Part shown: piece after piece, positions 40,904 to 53,342 of the stretch
Layout: the number at the start of each line of letters is the position of its first letter
How positions within the stretch are numbered: the first letter of the stretch is position 1
NCBI GenBank assembly: GCA_964648365.1
Contig: CAZYLK010000004.1
Span: 1 to 64,000, forward strand
Origin: SURF-32 sp964648365
GTDB lineage: Bacteria; Planctomycetota; Phycisphaerae; UBA1845
Reading direction: 5' to 3'
Length of the DNA: 64,000 nucleotides
Notes under the pieces: model-generated
Told to the model about the DNA's origin: nothing
The model's input: only the letters and a program-made list of their open reading frames with translations
Database searches by the model: none
Program-made: the position numbers and the translations under genes

Positions 40904-42088
40904 TCAGGGGCTTTCGGCTACGCTTCCGTGCTGCGATCCGGTCGATGAATGGCGCAGCAAGGCCGCGACCGGGGAGGCGGGCTCCGGCAAGTGCTCGGCG
41001 CCGGCGGTCAGTACGCGCCCGCCGTAGCGCGTGGTGAATACGGCGGCCGCGTTGACCAGGTCTTCGATCTCGGCGGCGTCCCCGTGCGCGGGCGCGGCGC
41101 CTGGCAGCCGATCAATGCGGCCCCAGACGGGCCGGTCGGGCGCAAGCACGAGGGTGTCCACGCAGCCTGACACAGCAGCCGAGACGACCGTGCGGATGTC
41201 ACACACCCCGCGCTCGGCGAAGCCCGCGCCCAGGACTGAATCGAGCATCTGCGCCCGGCGGGCGTCGTAGACGCGCCTGGCGATCGCCCGGGCCTTCGAC
41301 GGGAGGTCCGCCTCCAGCGGCCGCGAAGAGGACGCCGCGACGCGTTCGTCACAAAGGTGCGGGTAGCGGTTGATGGCACGGTACAGACCCCACAGGCTCG
41401 CCTCGCCCGCGAATACGAGCGGCGCCTCGGATCCGACCAGTTTCCGGCAGACCTCCGCGTCGAGGTCACGAACGTACCGACGCAGATACTCGGGCGGCGG
41501 GCCTTCGCGCCCGCCCTGGCCATGATATATCGCGGCGTCAGCGTGCGCCGGCACCGAGTGAAGTTGCAGGTCACGCGGCCATTCAAGTGCGCGACCGGCG
41601 TGACGGACACCGGCGGACGCTTCGGCCGATAGGTCGAGTTCCCGCACGGGGCTGGCCTGCTCAACGGCAAGCAGGCGTGCCCCTCCCATGCTGACCCACA
41701 GCACATGGCACGCGCAGAGGTTTTCCAGGTCGGCCCACAGGGGCGTAAGATGAAAGCGGCCCGACAACACCATCAGCCCGTTCGGCCGGGCCGGCAAGGG
41801 TACGGCCTGGTCGACGTCGGGTGCTATGAACACGGCAACGCCTCCGCCATGAGTGCTCCGCGAGGCGTCTGCCATGCCCCCCTCAAGCCGGCTCAGCGTG
41901 GCCTCAACCAGCCGTTCGGGCAGGTCGCGATCCCCCAGCGCGTCCCGCGTCCTCGAAACGATGTTCTTGAATCGGATGTCGTTCTGCCTCGCCGCCGGTG
42001 ATCCGGCCGGTTCCAGCGGAACGTAGTGGGAAACCGCCCACGCAGCGTCCCGGGCGGAAAGCTCCTGGATGGTATCAAGCAGGGTCAT
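40904..42088 (-). CDS. baeRF-family protein (bacterial archaeo-eukaryotic release factor-like)
   Basis: 394 residues from ATG 42088. The N-terminal motif 'RQNDIRFKNIVSRTRDAL', the middle 'GGGVAVFIAPDVDQAVPLP' with 'LSGRFHLTPLWADL', and 'APLVFAGEASLWGLYRAINRYPHL' match the layout of baeRF proteins, bacterial relatives of eRF1/Pelota. The family is thought to act on ribosomes under stress or in conflict; the exact activity is not established. No GGQ motif is visible. Cytoplasmic. Same strand as the propeller lipoprotein upstream. Confidence 0.8.
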   Translation of the reverse strand: MTLLDTIQELSARDAAWAVSHYVPLEPAGSPAARQNDIRFKNIVSRTRDALGDRDLPERLVEATLSRLEGGMADASRSTHGGGVAVFIAPDVDQAVPLPARPNGLMVLSGRFHLTPLWADLENLCACHVLWVSMGGARLLAVEQASPVRELDLSAEASAGVRHAGRALEWPRDLQLHSVPAHADAAIYHGQGGREGPPPEYLRRYVRDLDAEVCRKLVGSEAPLVFAGEASLWGLYRAINRYPHLCDERVAASSSRPLEADLPSKARAIARRVYDARRAQMLDSVLGAGFAERGVCDIRTVVSAAVSGCVDTLVLAPDRPVWGRIDRLPGAAPAHGDAAEIEDLVNAAAVFTTRYGGRVLTAGAEHLPEPASPVAALLRHSSTGSQHGSVAESP

Positions 42089-42186
42089 GGTTCGTTTTCC
42101 GTAAAGTTTGGATGGACCGGCTCCGCCCGGCGCCGCAGTCACACGAAACAGACGCGGCGCTACGTCATCATCACCCGGCGAACCCG

Positions 42187-42224
42187 CGGCCGGCGCCGGT
42201 GCTGCGTGCGCCGGTCGCCGGCCG
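42187..42224 (-). terminator. GC-rich stem-loop after the propeller lipoprotein gene
   Basis: CGGCCGGCG (42187-42195) pairs with CGCCGGCCG (42216-42224); the inner CCGG/CCGG pairs extend the stem past a one-base bulge. It lies 18 nt after the stop. No T-tract follows, so it may be only RNA end protection. Confidence 0.4.
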
Positions 42225-42241
42225 GGCTGGTTCGACGTTGG

Positions 42242-43546
42242 CTACGGCTCCAGAAGAAACACGCGCAGCGGTCCCACCAACTGCGTCTGCGTCCCCTGGA
42301 TCGTCCGGTCGGGTGGCAGCGACCCGTTGAGCGTGGCGATGTTGTCGTAGGAATACACCGCGTCGTTCAGGAAGTCGGTAAGGTAGCCCGTGCCGTTGGA
42401 ATCGACGGCGATGGACGTAAGCTGGTTCCCGGGAATCACGTCAAGCGTAAAGTCCGGCGCCACCGTACCGTTCAACGTGGAAGCATTATTGAACGTGAAT
42501 ACCGCGCCGGCGGTGGGGTCTACGACGTACATGGTATCATTGCCGTCCACAAAGACGTCGAAAACAGTGTTGAACACGCCGCTCTCAATCACGCGGTTCG
42601 GGGCCACGTCGCCGTTGAGGCTGCTGGCGTTGTGGAAGACCAGCACGTCATCGTCGCCGTTATTGGCGACGTAGAGCGCGTCGCTTTGTCCGAAATTGAT
42701 GCCCGTAGGCGAGTTCAGGTCGCCGCTGGAGATGATGCGCGTCGGCGCCAGATTGCCGTTGAACGCCGCCGTGGAGGCGCCGGCGTAGACATAGATCTGA
42801 TCGGTCCCGCCGTCGGCGACGAACGCCAGGTCCGAGGCGGTCCGAACCGCCAGCGACGCGGGCTGGACCAACTGCGTCGCAGCGCCCTGCACGTTGCGAT
42901 CCGGCGCCAGGTTGCCGTTGGCGCTGACCGCGCTGCTGTAGCCGGTGATGGACGGCGTGCCGAAGTTGGCCACGCGCAAGTTGCCCGCCGCGTCCACGAG
43001 GATGTCCGCGGGATCGTCCAACCGGGTCTGAGCGCCGGCCAGGTTGATGTCGGGAATGATGTTACCGTTCACGGTGGCGGGGTCGTCGTAGCTGGTCACG
43101 TTGTTTCCGTCAAAGTTGGCGATAAAGAGCGTCATTTCCTGCGGCGGCGGGGGCGGCGGGGGAACGTCGGCCATGATGGTGACATCGACCACGTCCGTAT
43201 CGGCCCCCCCCTGCCCGTCCATGACGGTCAACTCGAAGCTCACCGTGCCGGGTTCGCCGGGGGCCGTAAAGGTCGGCTGAGGGGCGTTGGGATTGCTGAG
43301 GTTGACGTTCGGGCCGCTGGTCTGCGTCCAGTTGAACTGGAGGGAATCGCCGTCCGGATCGGCGCCGGAGCCGTTCAGCATCACGTCCGACCCCGTCTCG
43401 ACGGTCTGGTTGCCGCCGGCGTTGGCCGTGGGCGACTGGTTCGTGTCCGGCGGCTCCATGGTCGTGGGAGGACACCCTGACATGCCTGCGCCGAGCAGCA
43501 CGAAGAGTGAGACGGTGAGTTTCGCGTCGATGCATTTTTGCTTCAT
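42242..43546 (-). CDS. Lipoprotein with PKD/Ig-like domain and NHL-type beta-propeller
   Basis: 434 residues. Lipobox 'GAGMSGC' ends the signal peptide. Residues of about 38-128 are a PKD/REJ-like domain ('SPTANAGGNQTVETGSDVML', 'GSGADPDGDSLQFNWTQTSG'). A polyproline linker ('PPPPPPPQ') leads to a six- or seven-bladed propeller with repeats of the type 'LAPDRNVQGAATQLVQPASL' and 'LYVANNGDDDVLVFHNAS'. Each repeat also contains 'NGN.AP'. Likely exposed on the cell surface; ligand unknown. The gene is preceded by an AGGA-type SD. Confidence 0.82.
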   Translation of the reverse strand: MKQKCIDAKLTVSLFVLLGAGMSGCPPTTMEPPDTNQSPTANAGGNQTVETGSDVMLNGSGADPDGDSLQFNWTQTSGPNVNLSNPNAPQPTFTAPGEPGTVSFELTVMDGQGGADTDVVDVTIMADVPPPPPPPQEMTLFIANFDGNNVTSYDDPATVNGNIIPDINLAGAQTRLDDPADILVDAAGNLRVANFGTPSITGYSSAVSANGNLAPDRNVQGAATQLVQPASLAVRTASDLAFVADGGTDQIYVYAGASTAAFNGNLAPTRIISSGDLNSPTGINFGQSDALYVANNGDDDVLVFHNASSLNGDVAPNRVIESGVFNTVFDVFVDGNDTMYVVDPTAGAVFTFNNASTLNGTVAPDFTLDVIPGNQLTSIAVDSNGTGYLTDFLNDAVYSYDNIATLNGSLPPDRTIQGTQTQLVGPLRVFLLEP

Positions 43547-44023
43547 CTTGCTTTTCCTCCAGTTGTGCCGCGGGCATTCAATCGGGCAAATGGGCCGCGG
43601 GCATACATTCGCGGACGATTGCCGCTGTGACAGGTCTCCAGCGGCCGGGCGCTCCGGCCGCGAGCCAGTGGGAGGACACGAGCAACACGCCCCCTCCTAC
43701 TGTCTACATAGTCGACCGGCCTTGCAGCATCGTGATCCACGGCTGAACGGCATGTAATTCCAGGTCGTCATGGGACTGCCGCGCCCGTCGCCCGCCTGGG
43801 TGAGAGCGCCCCCCCGAGTGCGTGGATGGGAACGCCGCCCGGTCTGGAGCAGATGTCAGCCAACTGTAATCCCGGATTCAGACCCGACCGCCTACAGTAG
43901 TGCGACGGCGCGTAGCGGGCACGGACGCGCCGGCGGCTATCCGGACATCCGGCGCCGGCACCGCAATCCGGAGTGGACAACGGACAGCCACTGAAGCCGA
44001 GGCCCCGTATCAGGAGATCGAAC
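43547..44023. other. Divergent intergenic region, no gene seen
   Basis: 477 bases between the propeller lipoprotein (-) and the small ORF before sucA (+). No frame has protein-like composition and no strong promoter or hairpin was recognised. AGGAG near 44012 is the SD for the next ORF. Confidence 0.45.
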
Positions 44024-44275
44024 ATGAGCCAGGTTGCCGAGAAGCAATACAGAAACGTCGGGCAAAGCAGCGGCTGTGCCGACCACGATCACGATTTGAT
44101 TCACGAACTGGACAAGCGCCTGAACTCGGTCTGGCGCATGGACCAGTATATCACGAACGCCGGCACGCGCCCGCACATCAAGAAATTCTGGGAGCAGCTT
44201 CGTGACCAGGAGCAGGGAAACATCGGAAAGCTGAAAGAGCTGGTGGCCCGGGAAGTCCGCGACGACTGCTTCTGA
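44024..44275 (+). CDS. Small hypothetical protein immediately upstream of sucA
   Basis: 83 residues from ATG 44024 with AGGAG upstream. The sequence is charged and helical ('HDLIHELDKRLNSVWRMDQYI', 'FWEQLRDQEQGNIGKLKELV'), with 'CADHDHD' near the N-terminus and a C-terminal Cys. No membrane segment. Its stop is 7 nt before the sucA ATG, so the genes are co-transcribed. It resembles ferritin-like helix pairs, but no family is certain. Confidence 0.6.
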   Translation: MSQVAEKQYRNVGQSSGCADHDHDLIHELDKRLNSVWRMDQYITNAGTRPHIKKFWEQLRDQEQGNIGKLKELVAREVRDDCF

Positions 44276-44282
44276 AGTCACG

Positions 44283-46943
<2,661 letters not shown>

Positions 46944-46959
46944 CCCTCCGAGGCAACCA

Positions 46960-48537
46960 ATGGCAATTGATATTACGATACCAGAGGTCGGCGAGTCCAT
47001 CAGTGAGGTGCAGATCGGCGAATGGCGCAAGTCTGAGGGTGACTCGGTGGAGCAGGACGAAGCCATCGTCGAACTGGAAACCGACAAGGCATCCGTGGAG
47101 TTGCCCGCCCCGGCCGGCGGCACGCTCTCGCAGATCACAAAACAGTCCGGTCAATCCGCTCAGGTCGGTGACGTGATCGGGAGCATTGAGGACGACGGCG
47201 AAGCAGCGGAACCCGAACGGCGGAAGAAGCCTACCGAGGAAGAACCGTCCGCGAAGGGAGGGGCAGAGGAGTCGAAGGACGACGCGAAGGAGCCGGAGGA
47301 AGCGGAGGCCGAAGCCAACGATGAGCAGGATGCCGCGGAGGCGCCCAAACCAGCGGGCGATGAGAAGCCGAAGCCGGAGGAGGTGGGCCGGGAGCCGAAG
47401 CGCAAAGCGAAACCGAACGGCAAGGACACATCCGAGCGGGACGTCGAGTCGGATTCGTCTCGGCAAGCACCGACCGACGACGCTGAAACTGAAACGGATG
47501 CTGATGACCAGCATCGCCCTTCGCGTGACGAGCAGGCGGAGTCAGCGAAGGACCAGGACGGAGAGGACAAGCGGCAGAAGGACCGGGAGTCTGATACCAC
47601 CCAGACCCGCCCGGTTCCGGAAGACGTTGATGTCGAACCCAGGGTTATGCCGGCCGCCAAACGCGCCCTTTCCCGGTCCGGCCTCCGCCCCGCTGACGTG
47701 CGTGGAACGGGTCCGGCCGGCCGCATCACCGAAGCGGACGTGGCACGGCACTACACGGGGAAGTCGCCGGTCGAGCCGGCCCAAACGGAGCCGGCCGCGC
47801 CTGAGCCGCCGCCGAGCACACCTCGAAAGGCGCCGGACGATCGCCACGAGGAGATCGTCCCGATGTCAAGGCTGCGCCGCGGCATCGCCACACGCCTGGT
47901 CGACGCCCAGCAGACCGCCGCGCTGCTGACGACGTTCAACGAGATCGACATGTCGGCCATCATCAGGCTGCGAAGCCGATACGGCCCTTCGTTTCAGGAG
48001 AAGTTCGGCGTCAGGCTGGGGTTCATGTCCTTCTTCGTCAAGGCCGCCGTCGAGGCGCTCAAGCGGGTGCCGGCCGTAAACGCGGAGGTGCGCGGCGATA
48101 AGATCGCGTATCGGGACTTCTTCGACATCGGCGTCGCGGTAGCGACCGATCACGGACTGGTCGTACCTGTCATCATCGACGCAGATCTTCTGAGCTTCGC
48201 CGAAATTGAACGGGCAATCGCGGATTTCGCCTCCCGAGCCCGCGCCAAACGCCTCGCCCCGGACGAACTGGAAGGCGGAACGTTCACCCTCACCAACGGC
48301 GGCGTCTATGGCTCGCTGTTGTCAACGCCTATCGTCAACCCGCCGCAAAGCGGGATTCTCGGGCTGCACACCGTTCAGGAACGCCCGGTTGCACGGGAAG
48401 GAGTGTTCGTCCGACCCATGATGTACGTGGCGCTGACCTACGATCATCGCATCATCGACGGCAGACAGGCCGTCACCTTTCTTAACAGTATCAAGCAGTA
48501 CGCCGAAGACCCGGCAGGAATCCTGCTGGATCTCTAA
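46960..48537 (+). CDS. sucB: Dihydrolipoamide succinyltransferase (E2) with a very long charged linker
   Basis: 525 residues from ATG 46960. Lipoyl domain 1-80 with K43 in 'ETDKASVELPAP'. The peripheral subunit-binding domain near 225-265 has 'AKRALSRSGLRPADVRGTG'. The catalytic core contains 'TTFNEIDMSAIIRLRSRYG', 'DFFDIGVAVATDHGLVVPV' and the active-site 'YDHRIIDGRQAV'. Between lipoyl and binding domains lies about 140 residues of Glu/Lys/Asp/Arg-rich sequence, far longer than in E. coli. E3 is not encoded here. Operon with sucA. Confidence 0.95.
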   Translation: MAIDITIPEVGESISEVQIGEWRKSEGDSVEQDEAIVELETDKASVELPAPAGGTLSQITKQSGQSAQVGDVIGSIEDDGEAAEPERRKKPTEEEPSAKGGAEESKDDAKEPEEAEAEANDEQDAAEAPKPAGDEKPKPEEVGREPKRKAKPNGKDTSERDVESDSSRQAPTDDAETETDADDQHRPSRDEQAESAKDQDGEDKRQKDRESDTTQTRPVPEDVDVEPRVMPAAKRALSRSGLRPADVRGTGPAGRITEADVARHYTGKSPVEPAQTEPAAPEPPPSTPRKAPDDRHEEIVPMSRLRRGIATRLVDAQQTAALLTTFNEIDMSAIIRLRSRYGPSFQEKFGVRLGFMSFFVKAAVEALKRVPAVNAEVRGDKIAYRDFFDIGVAVATDHGLVVPVIIDADLLSFAEIERAIADFASRARAKRLAPDELEGGTFTLTNGGVYGSLLSTPIVNPPQSGILGLHTVQERPVAREGVFVRPMMYVALTYDHRIIDGRQAVTFLNSIKQYAEDPAGILLDL

Positions 48538-48783
48538 CGGACGTTCGCCGGCTGCGCAACGACCGCCGTGCCTCACTCCCCCGGCCTGCCATGCCACCCA
48601 CCGCACCAGGCCGGCGCTCCAGCACGCGGCCGACGCGTCTCAGACCTGACCGCCGCAACGCCGCCGCTCAGTGGGCGTGACATGGCGTGCTCCGGGGCCA
48701 GGCCGGCACGCCTCGCCGGCAGGACCACGATGGCCGCACGACGAGGCGCGCAGGGATCGCTCCCGCCGTTTTCGCGGACGCCG

Positions 48784-51700
48784 TCACCTCTCCCCGAACG
48801 CCGATTGGAACAGGGCGGCGTCCGAAAGATCGACGTCGCGGTCCAGGTCCATGTCGGCCAGGTCGCAGGGCGGCTCGATCGGCACGCCCGGGCCGGCGAT
48901 GCAGGCGGCAAACTCGGCCCAGTCCGCAAGATCGATCGACCGATCTCCGTTCAGATCGCCCGGGCGCGGCTCGCGGCCGCGGGTGATGGTCGTCTCGACC
49001 ACGTCGGACGAATTCTGGAACCGCTTGTCGATCGCCACCACGCGAATGCGCACGTCCGGCACGCCGTCGCTGGTCGGCAACCGCCAGCCGTACGAAGTCG
49101 TCTCGCCCGGCAGGCCGTCGGCGATCGTGTGATAGGTGTAGCCGCCGTTGAGCGACACCTGGATGCGAACCTCGCGAACGAAATCGTCGTCGGACGCTTC
49201 CCATTCGATCGGGATCACCGAACCGCCGTCGAAGCGTTTGTTCTTCCGCGGCGACGTGATGCGGACGTCCGGCGGCGCGTCCTGGAAGCGCTCGTCGGGG
49301 CGGATGGAGAAGTAATCCGAAAAATGCCAGTAGTCGTCGTTCGAGTTGCCCTGGGCGCGGATGGCGAAGCGGGCGCAGTCCGTACTGACCATCGGCAGGC
49401 GGGTGACTCTGGAGATGCACTTCCGCTCGCCGGGGCTCAGCCCGGCCTCGTACATCGTGCGCATGTCGCCATCCAGCTCGATGTAGAGCGTCGGCGTTGC
49501 GCCGATGTCCATCGCCGTGTAGCACAGATCGAACCAGCCGTCGTAGAGGAAGCCCTTGCGCAGATCGCTGAGGAACTCGACGGTTCCGATCGGCCGCCGA
49601 TCCGGAATGTTGAGCCAGAAGAACTCCAGTCCGGTCTGGCCGTTGGCCTCGTGGGCGAGGATGCGAAACTTCACCTGCTTCGCATCGCCGTGTTCGCGGG
49701 CGGGAACGGTGAGTTCATACCGCCGCGTCCACGGCGGCAGGTCGGACACCAGCGTCCGCCAGCCGGGCGGGTCTTCAAAGGTCGGCGGCGTCCGCACTTC
49801 GATGTCGAAGCCGGTGATGGCGCCGTCGTTGGACGCCTCCCACTCCAGGAAGATCTTGTCGCCGGTCAGCGCGACCGGATGCGGCTTCGTCAACAGGCGA
49901 ACCACCGGCCGTTCGTTTTTCATATCCGGCAGCTCTTCCCGCCAGGGGTCGTGGAGCACGAAGATCGAAATCTCGTCGCCCTCGCCCTCCGGATGAAACA
50001 ACGGCTCGTACGGACCCGTCTCGTGGCCCCACCAGTTGTTTTCCAGGTGCATCTCCTCGGCGTATTGGCCGTTCTGGCCAGGTACGTTGCGGGCCGCCAG
50101 CGTGTTGCCCTCGAAGATGTTCGGGCGCTCGGCGCCGTCCATCAGGGTGCCGGCGTTCTTGCGCAATCCGCCACGCGACGTGTCGTTTTCGACGGCGACG
50201 TCGTTGCCGCTGAAGTAATTCCCGCTGCCGTAGATGAAGCCGTCGCCGCTGGGCTTGGCGCCCCAGCCACAGTTGGTGATGTCGCAGTCGCGCAGGTAGA
50301 TGTCCGATTGCGATGCGTGGGCGCCCCAGCCGGCCCCGTCGATCGCCAGATGTTCCCACAGATTAACGCCCTGTGTCGATGCGAGCACCGCCCAGGGGCG
50401 GTCCGGGTCGAGCCGCTCGAAGCGGATGGGCTTGTCAGGGAGTCCGCGCAACTGCGGATGCCAGCCGTTGTTCTGGCGCAGGTTGATCGAAGCGTCGGGC
50501 GCCAGCAGAAACAGCGTTCCCGGCGGAATATCGACGCGGCCGTTGAACGTCGCGTCCTCGCCGACGTGATACGGCAGGCGCAGATCCGGCAGCGCCGCCT
50601 GCGACCGAAGGTCGCTGGCCGAACCGAGCGTCAGCGGCGCGAGGATGGCGTTGTGTGTATTGCCGGTGCGTGGAACGACGCTGGCCGCGTGCAGGCCGCC
50701 ATTGCGCAGAAAGATCGGATACTCGTTGCCGGTCAGCAGGTTCGACTCGTCCAGCATGACGTCCGCCGTGCCGGTCTGCGATGAACCGACGATGATCGCC
50801 GGCCCGGCAACGCCTGAGATCGTGACGCCTTCGATCAGGCGGGTCTGGCAGTTGACGATCGTGTTCAGCGGTGCGGCCGACGTCACAGACTCGCTCTTGG
50901 AGATGCGTCCAAGTTGAACGTGCGTTTCGGGATTGGTGAAGTGGACGTCGCGATAGTGCGAAGCCCCCGCGCCCGAGAACACCAGCGAGGCTACGTCGCA
51001 TCGCTCCATGAAGAGCGCCGTCGTCGCGTCGGTGGCGCTGAGCCATGCCTCGACGCCCAGCACGCTGTCGCGAAGGGTCGCCTCGCCGCCCGGATCGAGC
51101 TGTACGGAGCAGTCGATCGCCGTGTAATCCATCGTAACGGCGCCCTTCACGAACAGGCCGCTGACGTTGTCGCCGGTCAACGTGACCGCCCGGTCGCGCG
51201 TGCCTTCGGCGATCAGTGTTCCCTCGACGTAGAGCCGCCGTTCCGTCGTGAACTCGACGACGGCGCCGCGTTCGAGAATCAGCGTCGCCCCGGCCGGGAT
51301 GATCAGGTCGTTGCAGATGCTGAAGGGTCCATCCGAAGCCTTCCACGTGATCGTCTCGCCCGGCTCCGGCAGGACCAGGCCGCACGGCGGCTCAGGGTCA
51401 TCGCCGATGGTGAGCGCATCGATATAGAGCGTGGCGGTGGTGGGGAAGTTGGAAATCACCGGCGCGCGGAAGCGGATCGCCAGCCGCCCGCGACCGGGCA
51501 GCACTTCGCGAATCTGATGGTAGATGAACGGCCCCTCGGCCATCGGCAGTTCACGCTCAAAGAGCACGTCGGTGAAGTCGCCCACGTCGAGCGGCCCGTT
51601 GCCGGTGTCCGTACCGCCGCCCGGCGAGCGGCGGATCTCGATGAACGTGTCCACCGACGGCTTCGCCCCGTCGAGAACCCACAGCGAGAAGATCTGACCC

Positions 51701-52095
51701 GCGTCGAGTTCGGGAATGTCCGGCAGAATCGCCCACACGCTCAGCTTGGCGCCGAACTGCCCGGCCGACGACGACGTCGCCCGCAGATAGTCGCGGCCGC
51801 TGTAGGGCCAGCCGACGCCGCCGTTGGGATTCCACGCGGGCGTCGCGCCGCGGGGGTCGCTCTGATTGCGGAAGATCCACCCGGCCGCGATCAGCCCGGC
51901 TGGACCCTCCTGCCCGGGTTCCACGACGCCGACACCCTCGAAGTCCTCTTCAAAGACGTGCTGCGCCGCAGCCCGAGACGCGCCGACCGCCGTTATCGCG
52001 ATGAGCACAACGCCCATCCATACAGCGGCGCGGCCATGACATACTTTGCACTTGGCTGTCCGACGGGTCCGATTCAACACCGATAATCTGCACAT
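48784..52095 (-). CDS. Large exported parallel-beta-type protein with Ig-like segments and C-terminal dockerin-like module
   Basis: 1103 residues from ATG 52095, with GAGGAG about 9 nt upstream. An export signal ends near 'ASRAAAQ'. The N-terminal 200 residues look like a jelly-roll ('DFEGVGVVEPGQEG'). About 230-650 contain repeated short strands typical of right-handed beta-helix proteins ('IIPAGATLILERGAVVEF', 'GNTLAARNVPGQNGQ'). Two or three fibronectin/Ig-like segments follow. The C-terminus has 'PGDLNGDRSIDLADWAEF' and 'DLADMDLDRDVDLSDAALF', two calcium loops of a dockerin-like module. Surface or secreted, ligand unknown. Converges with sucB; the 246 bases at 48538-48783 show no gene. 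Confidence 0.8.
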   Translation of the reverse strand: MCRLSVLNRTRRTAKCKVCHGRAAVWMGVVLIAITAVGASRAAAQHVFEEDFEGVGVVEPGQEGPAGLIAAGWIFRNQSDPRGATPAWNPNGGVGWPYSGRDYLRATSSSAGQFGAKLSVWAILPDIPELDAGQIFSLWVLDGAKPSVDTFIEIRRSPGGGTDTGNGPLDVGDFTDVLFERELPMAEGPFIYHQIREVLPGRGRLAIRFRAPVISNFPTTATLYIDALTIGDDPEPPCGLVLPEPGETITWKASDGPFSICNDLIIPAGATLILERGAVVEFTTERRLYVEGTLIAEGTRDRAVTLTGDNVSGLFVKGAVTMDYTAIDCSVQLDPGGEATLRDSVLGVEAWLSATDATTALFMERCDVASLVFSGAGASHYRDVHFTNPETHVQLGRISKSESVTSAAPLNTIVNCQTRLIEGVTISGVAGPAIIVGSSQTGTADVMLDESNLLTGNEYPIFLRNGGLHAASVVPRTGNTHNAILAPLTLGSASDLRSQAALPDLRLPYHVGEDATFNGRVDIPPGTLFLLAPDASINLRQNNGWHPQLRGLPDKPIRFERLDPDRPWAVLASTQGVNLWEHLAIDGAGWGAHASQSDIYLRDCDITNCGWGAKPSGDGFIYGSGNYFSGNDVAVENDTSRGGLRKNAGTLMDGAERPNIFEGNTLAARNVPGQNGQYAEEMHLENNWWGHETGPYEPLFHPEGEGDEISIFVLHDPWREELPDMKNERPVVRLLTKPHPVALTGDKIFLEWEASNDGAITGFDIEVRTPPTFEDPPGWRTLVSDLPPWTRRYELTVPAREHGDAKQVKFRILAHEANGQTGLEFFWLNIPDRRPIGTVEFLSDLRKGFLYDGWFDLCYTAMDIGATPTLYIELDGDMRTMYEAGLSPGERKCISRVTRLPMVSTDCARFAIRAQGNSNDDYWHFSDYFSIRPDERFQDAPPDVRITSPRKNKRFDGGSVIPIEWEASDDDFVREVRIQVSLNGGYTYHTIADGLPGETTSYGWRLPTSDGVPDVRIRVVAIDKRFQNSSDVVETTITRGREPRPGDLNGDRSIDLADWAEFAACIAGPGVPIEPPCDLADMDLDRDVDLSDAALFQSAFGER

Positions 52096-52616
52096 GCCGC
52101 TGAAGCTCCTCAATCAGGCTCGCCGGTCGTAACATCAGTTGCGGACGGGCGGTATCGAAGGCCCGCGCCGGCGCACCTCGCCACGTTTCGACCGCTCCGG
52201 CTCGCGCGGCGCAGGCTGCCGACCTTGCGTGACAGCATTCACCATGCCAGGCGATTGAAAGTGTGAAAGGCCCCTGGCAGCCCCGCCAGGGCGGATTTCG
52301 ACCGTGGACTGACGCGCGGCCGCGAGTTGACTCGCGGCGCGGTGCGGGACACTCGGCGGGGAGTATAGAGAGCCGGGCGGCGCCCGTGCCACGGGCATCC
52401 TGACCGTGATGGCCGCTCGCGCGGATCTGCCCACGGCCTGGAAGTCGACGATCGGCCGGTGGCGGGGCCGTGCGACGAGGACCATCGGCTCGCCTGCTGT
52501 GTCACGCACGCCTCGCGGCAATCGCCGACGGGGGCGGGCGCGCGGCGTGCGAGATGGCCGGTCCGCAAGCCCCTTCGACGGGAGCACGCGGGGTCACCGC
52601 CGTCCCCGCCCAATTG
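52096..52616. other. Intergenic region upstream of the dockerin-bearing gene
   Basis: Frames here are Arg/Pro-rich with no domain. A 7-bp hairpin, CCCTGGC/GCCAGGG (52272-52291), lies about 180 nt upstream of the dockerin-bearing gene and may be in its leader. Nothing else recognised. Confidence 0.4.
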
Positions 52617-52648
52617 AAAAGCGGCCGGCCCCTTCCGGAACCGGCCGC
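52617..52648 (-). terminator. Intrinsic terminator after the redoxin gene
   Basis: On the minus strand GCGGCCGGTTCC pairs with GGGGCCGGCCGC around a GGAA tetraloop (12 bp, two G.U pairs) and runs into TTTT (52617-52620). It lies 49 nt after the redoxin stop codon. The GNRA loop adds stability. Confidence 0.8.
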
Positions 52649-52697
52649 CGTTTGCTCGCTCGACCGACGGGCGCCAACCCGTCGCATCCGAGGTCGA

Positions 52698-53342
52698 TTA
52701 CTTCTTGAACTTCACGCTGCAGCCGTACGGATCCGTCCAGTTGGTGGCGACGGTCGATCCGTTCATCAGCGCATCAACGGCCTCGACGACGTAGTTCTTC
52801 GTCTCTTCGCCGCCGCTCATCTTGGGATCGTTGTCGATCGCGCCGGAATAGGCCAGGTTGCCGGCCTTGTCGATCACGAACATGTGCGGCGTGGTCCTGG
52901 CGCCATACGCGCGGCCCACGGCGCCTTCGGCGTCCAGCAGAATCGGATACTCGATCTTGTTTTCCTTCTGCCACGCCATGATGTCGCTGCTCTGCTCGGC
53001 GCAGAAGTAGCTGGAGTCGATCGCCATCCAGACCACGTCCTTGGCCTTATACCGGTCGTAGGTCTTCTGCATCGTTTTGGCCTTACCCTGGTGATACTTC
53101 ACGAACGGGCAGGTCCGGTTGGTCCACTCCAGAACCACGATCTTGCCCTTCAGGTCAGCCAGCTTGTGTTCCTTGCCGTCGACGTCCTTCAAGGTGAAGT
53201 CCGGGGCCGGCTTGCCGATCTCGAGCTTCGTCTCGGCAGCCTTCGGCTTCTCGGCCTTGTCCGAATCCTGTGCGTAGATGGCGGCACTGGTCAGTCCAAA
53301 TGCTGCCAAAGCGCACACGGCCGTAACCACGATACGCTTCAT
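52698..53342 (-). CDS. Exported redoxin/peroxiredoxin-like protein (AhpC/TSA fold)
   Basis: 214 residues from ATG 53342, with AAGGAG 8 nt upstream. Signal peptide 1-24 ('AAIYAQ'). The redoxin domain has 'KPAPDFTLKDVDGKEHKL' and a single active-site Cys (C78) in 'WTNRTCPFVKYHQG', rather than a thioredoxin CxxC. 'ARTTPHMFVIDKAGNLAYSG' carries the cis-Pro. The family is common in planctomycetes as a periplasmic thiol peroxidase-like protein. It is monocistronic, with an intrinsic terminator downstream. Confidence 0.88.
   Translation of the reverse strand: MKRIVVTAVCALAAFGLTSAAIYAQDSDKAEKPKAAETKLEIGKPAPDFTLKDVDGKEHKLADLKGKIVVLEWTNRTCPFVKYHQGKAKTMQKTYDRYKAKDVVWMAIDSSYFCAEQSSDIMAWQKENKIEYPILLDAEGAVGRAYGARTTPHMFVIDKAGNLAYSGAIDNDPKMSGGEETKNYVVEAVDALMNGSTVATNWTDPYGCSVKFKK

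Noticed and set aside
40904..42088. Peptide chain release factor activity for the baeRF protein
   Set aside because: No GGQ motif was seen, so catalytic peptide release cannot be claimed.
48568..50784. A 738-codon open frame on the plus strand
   Set aside because: Antisense to the dockerin-bearing exported protein, Arg/Val/Asp-rich with no domain.
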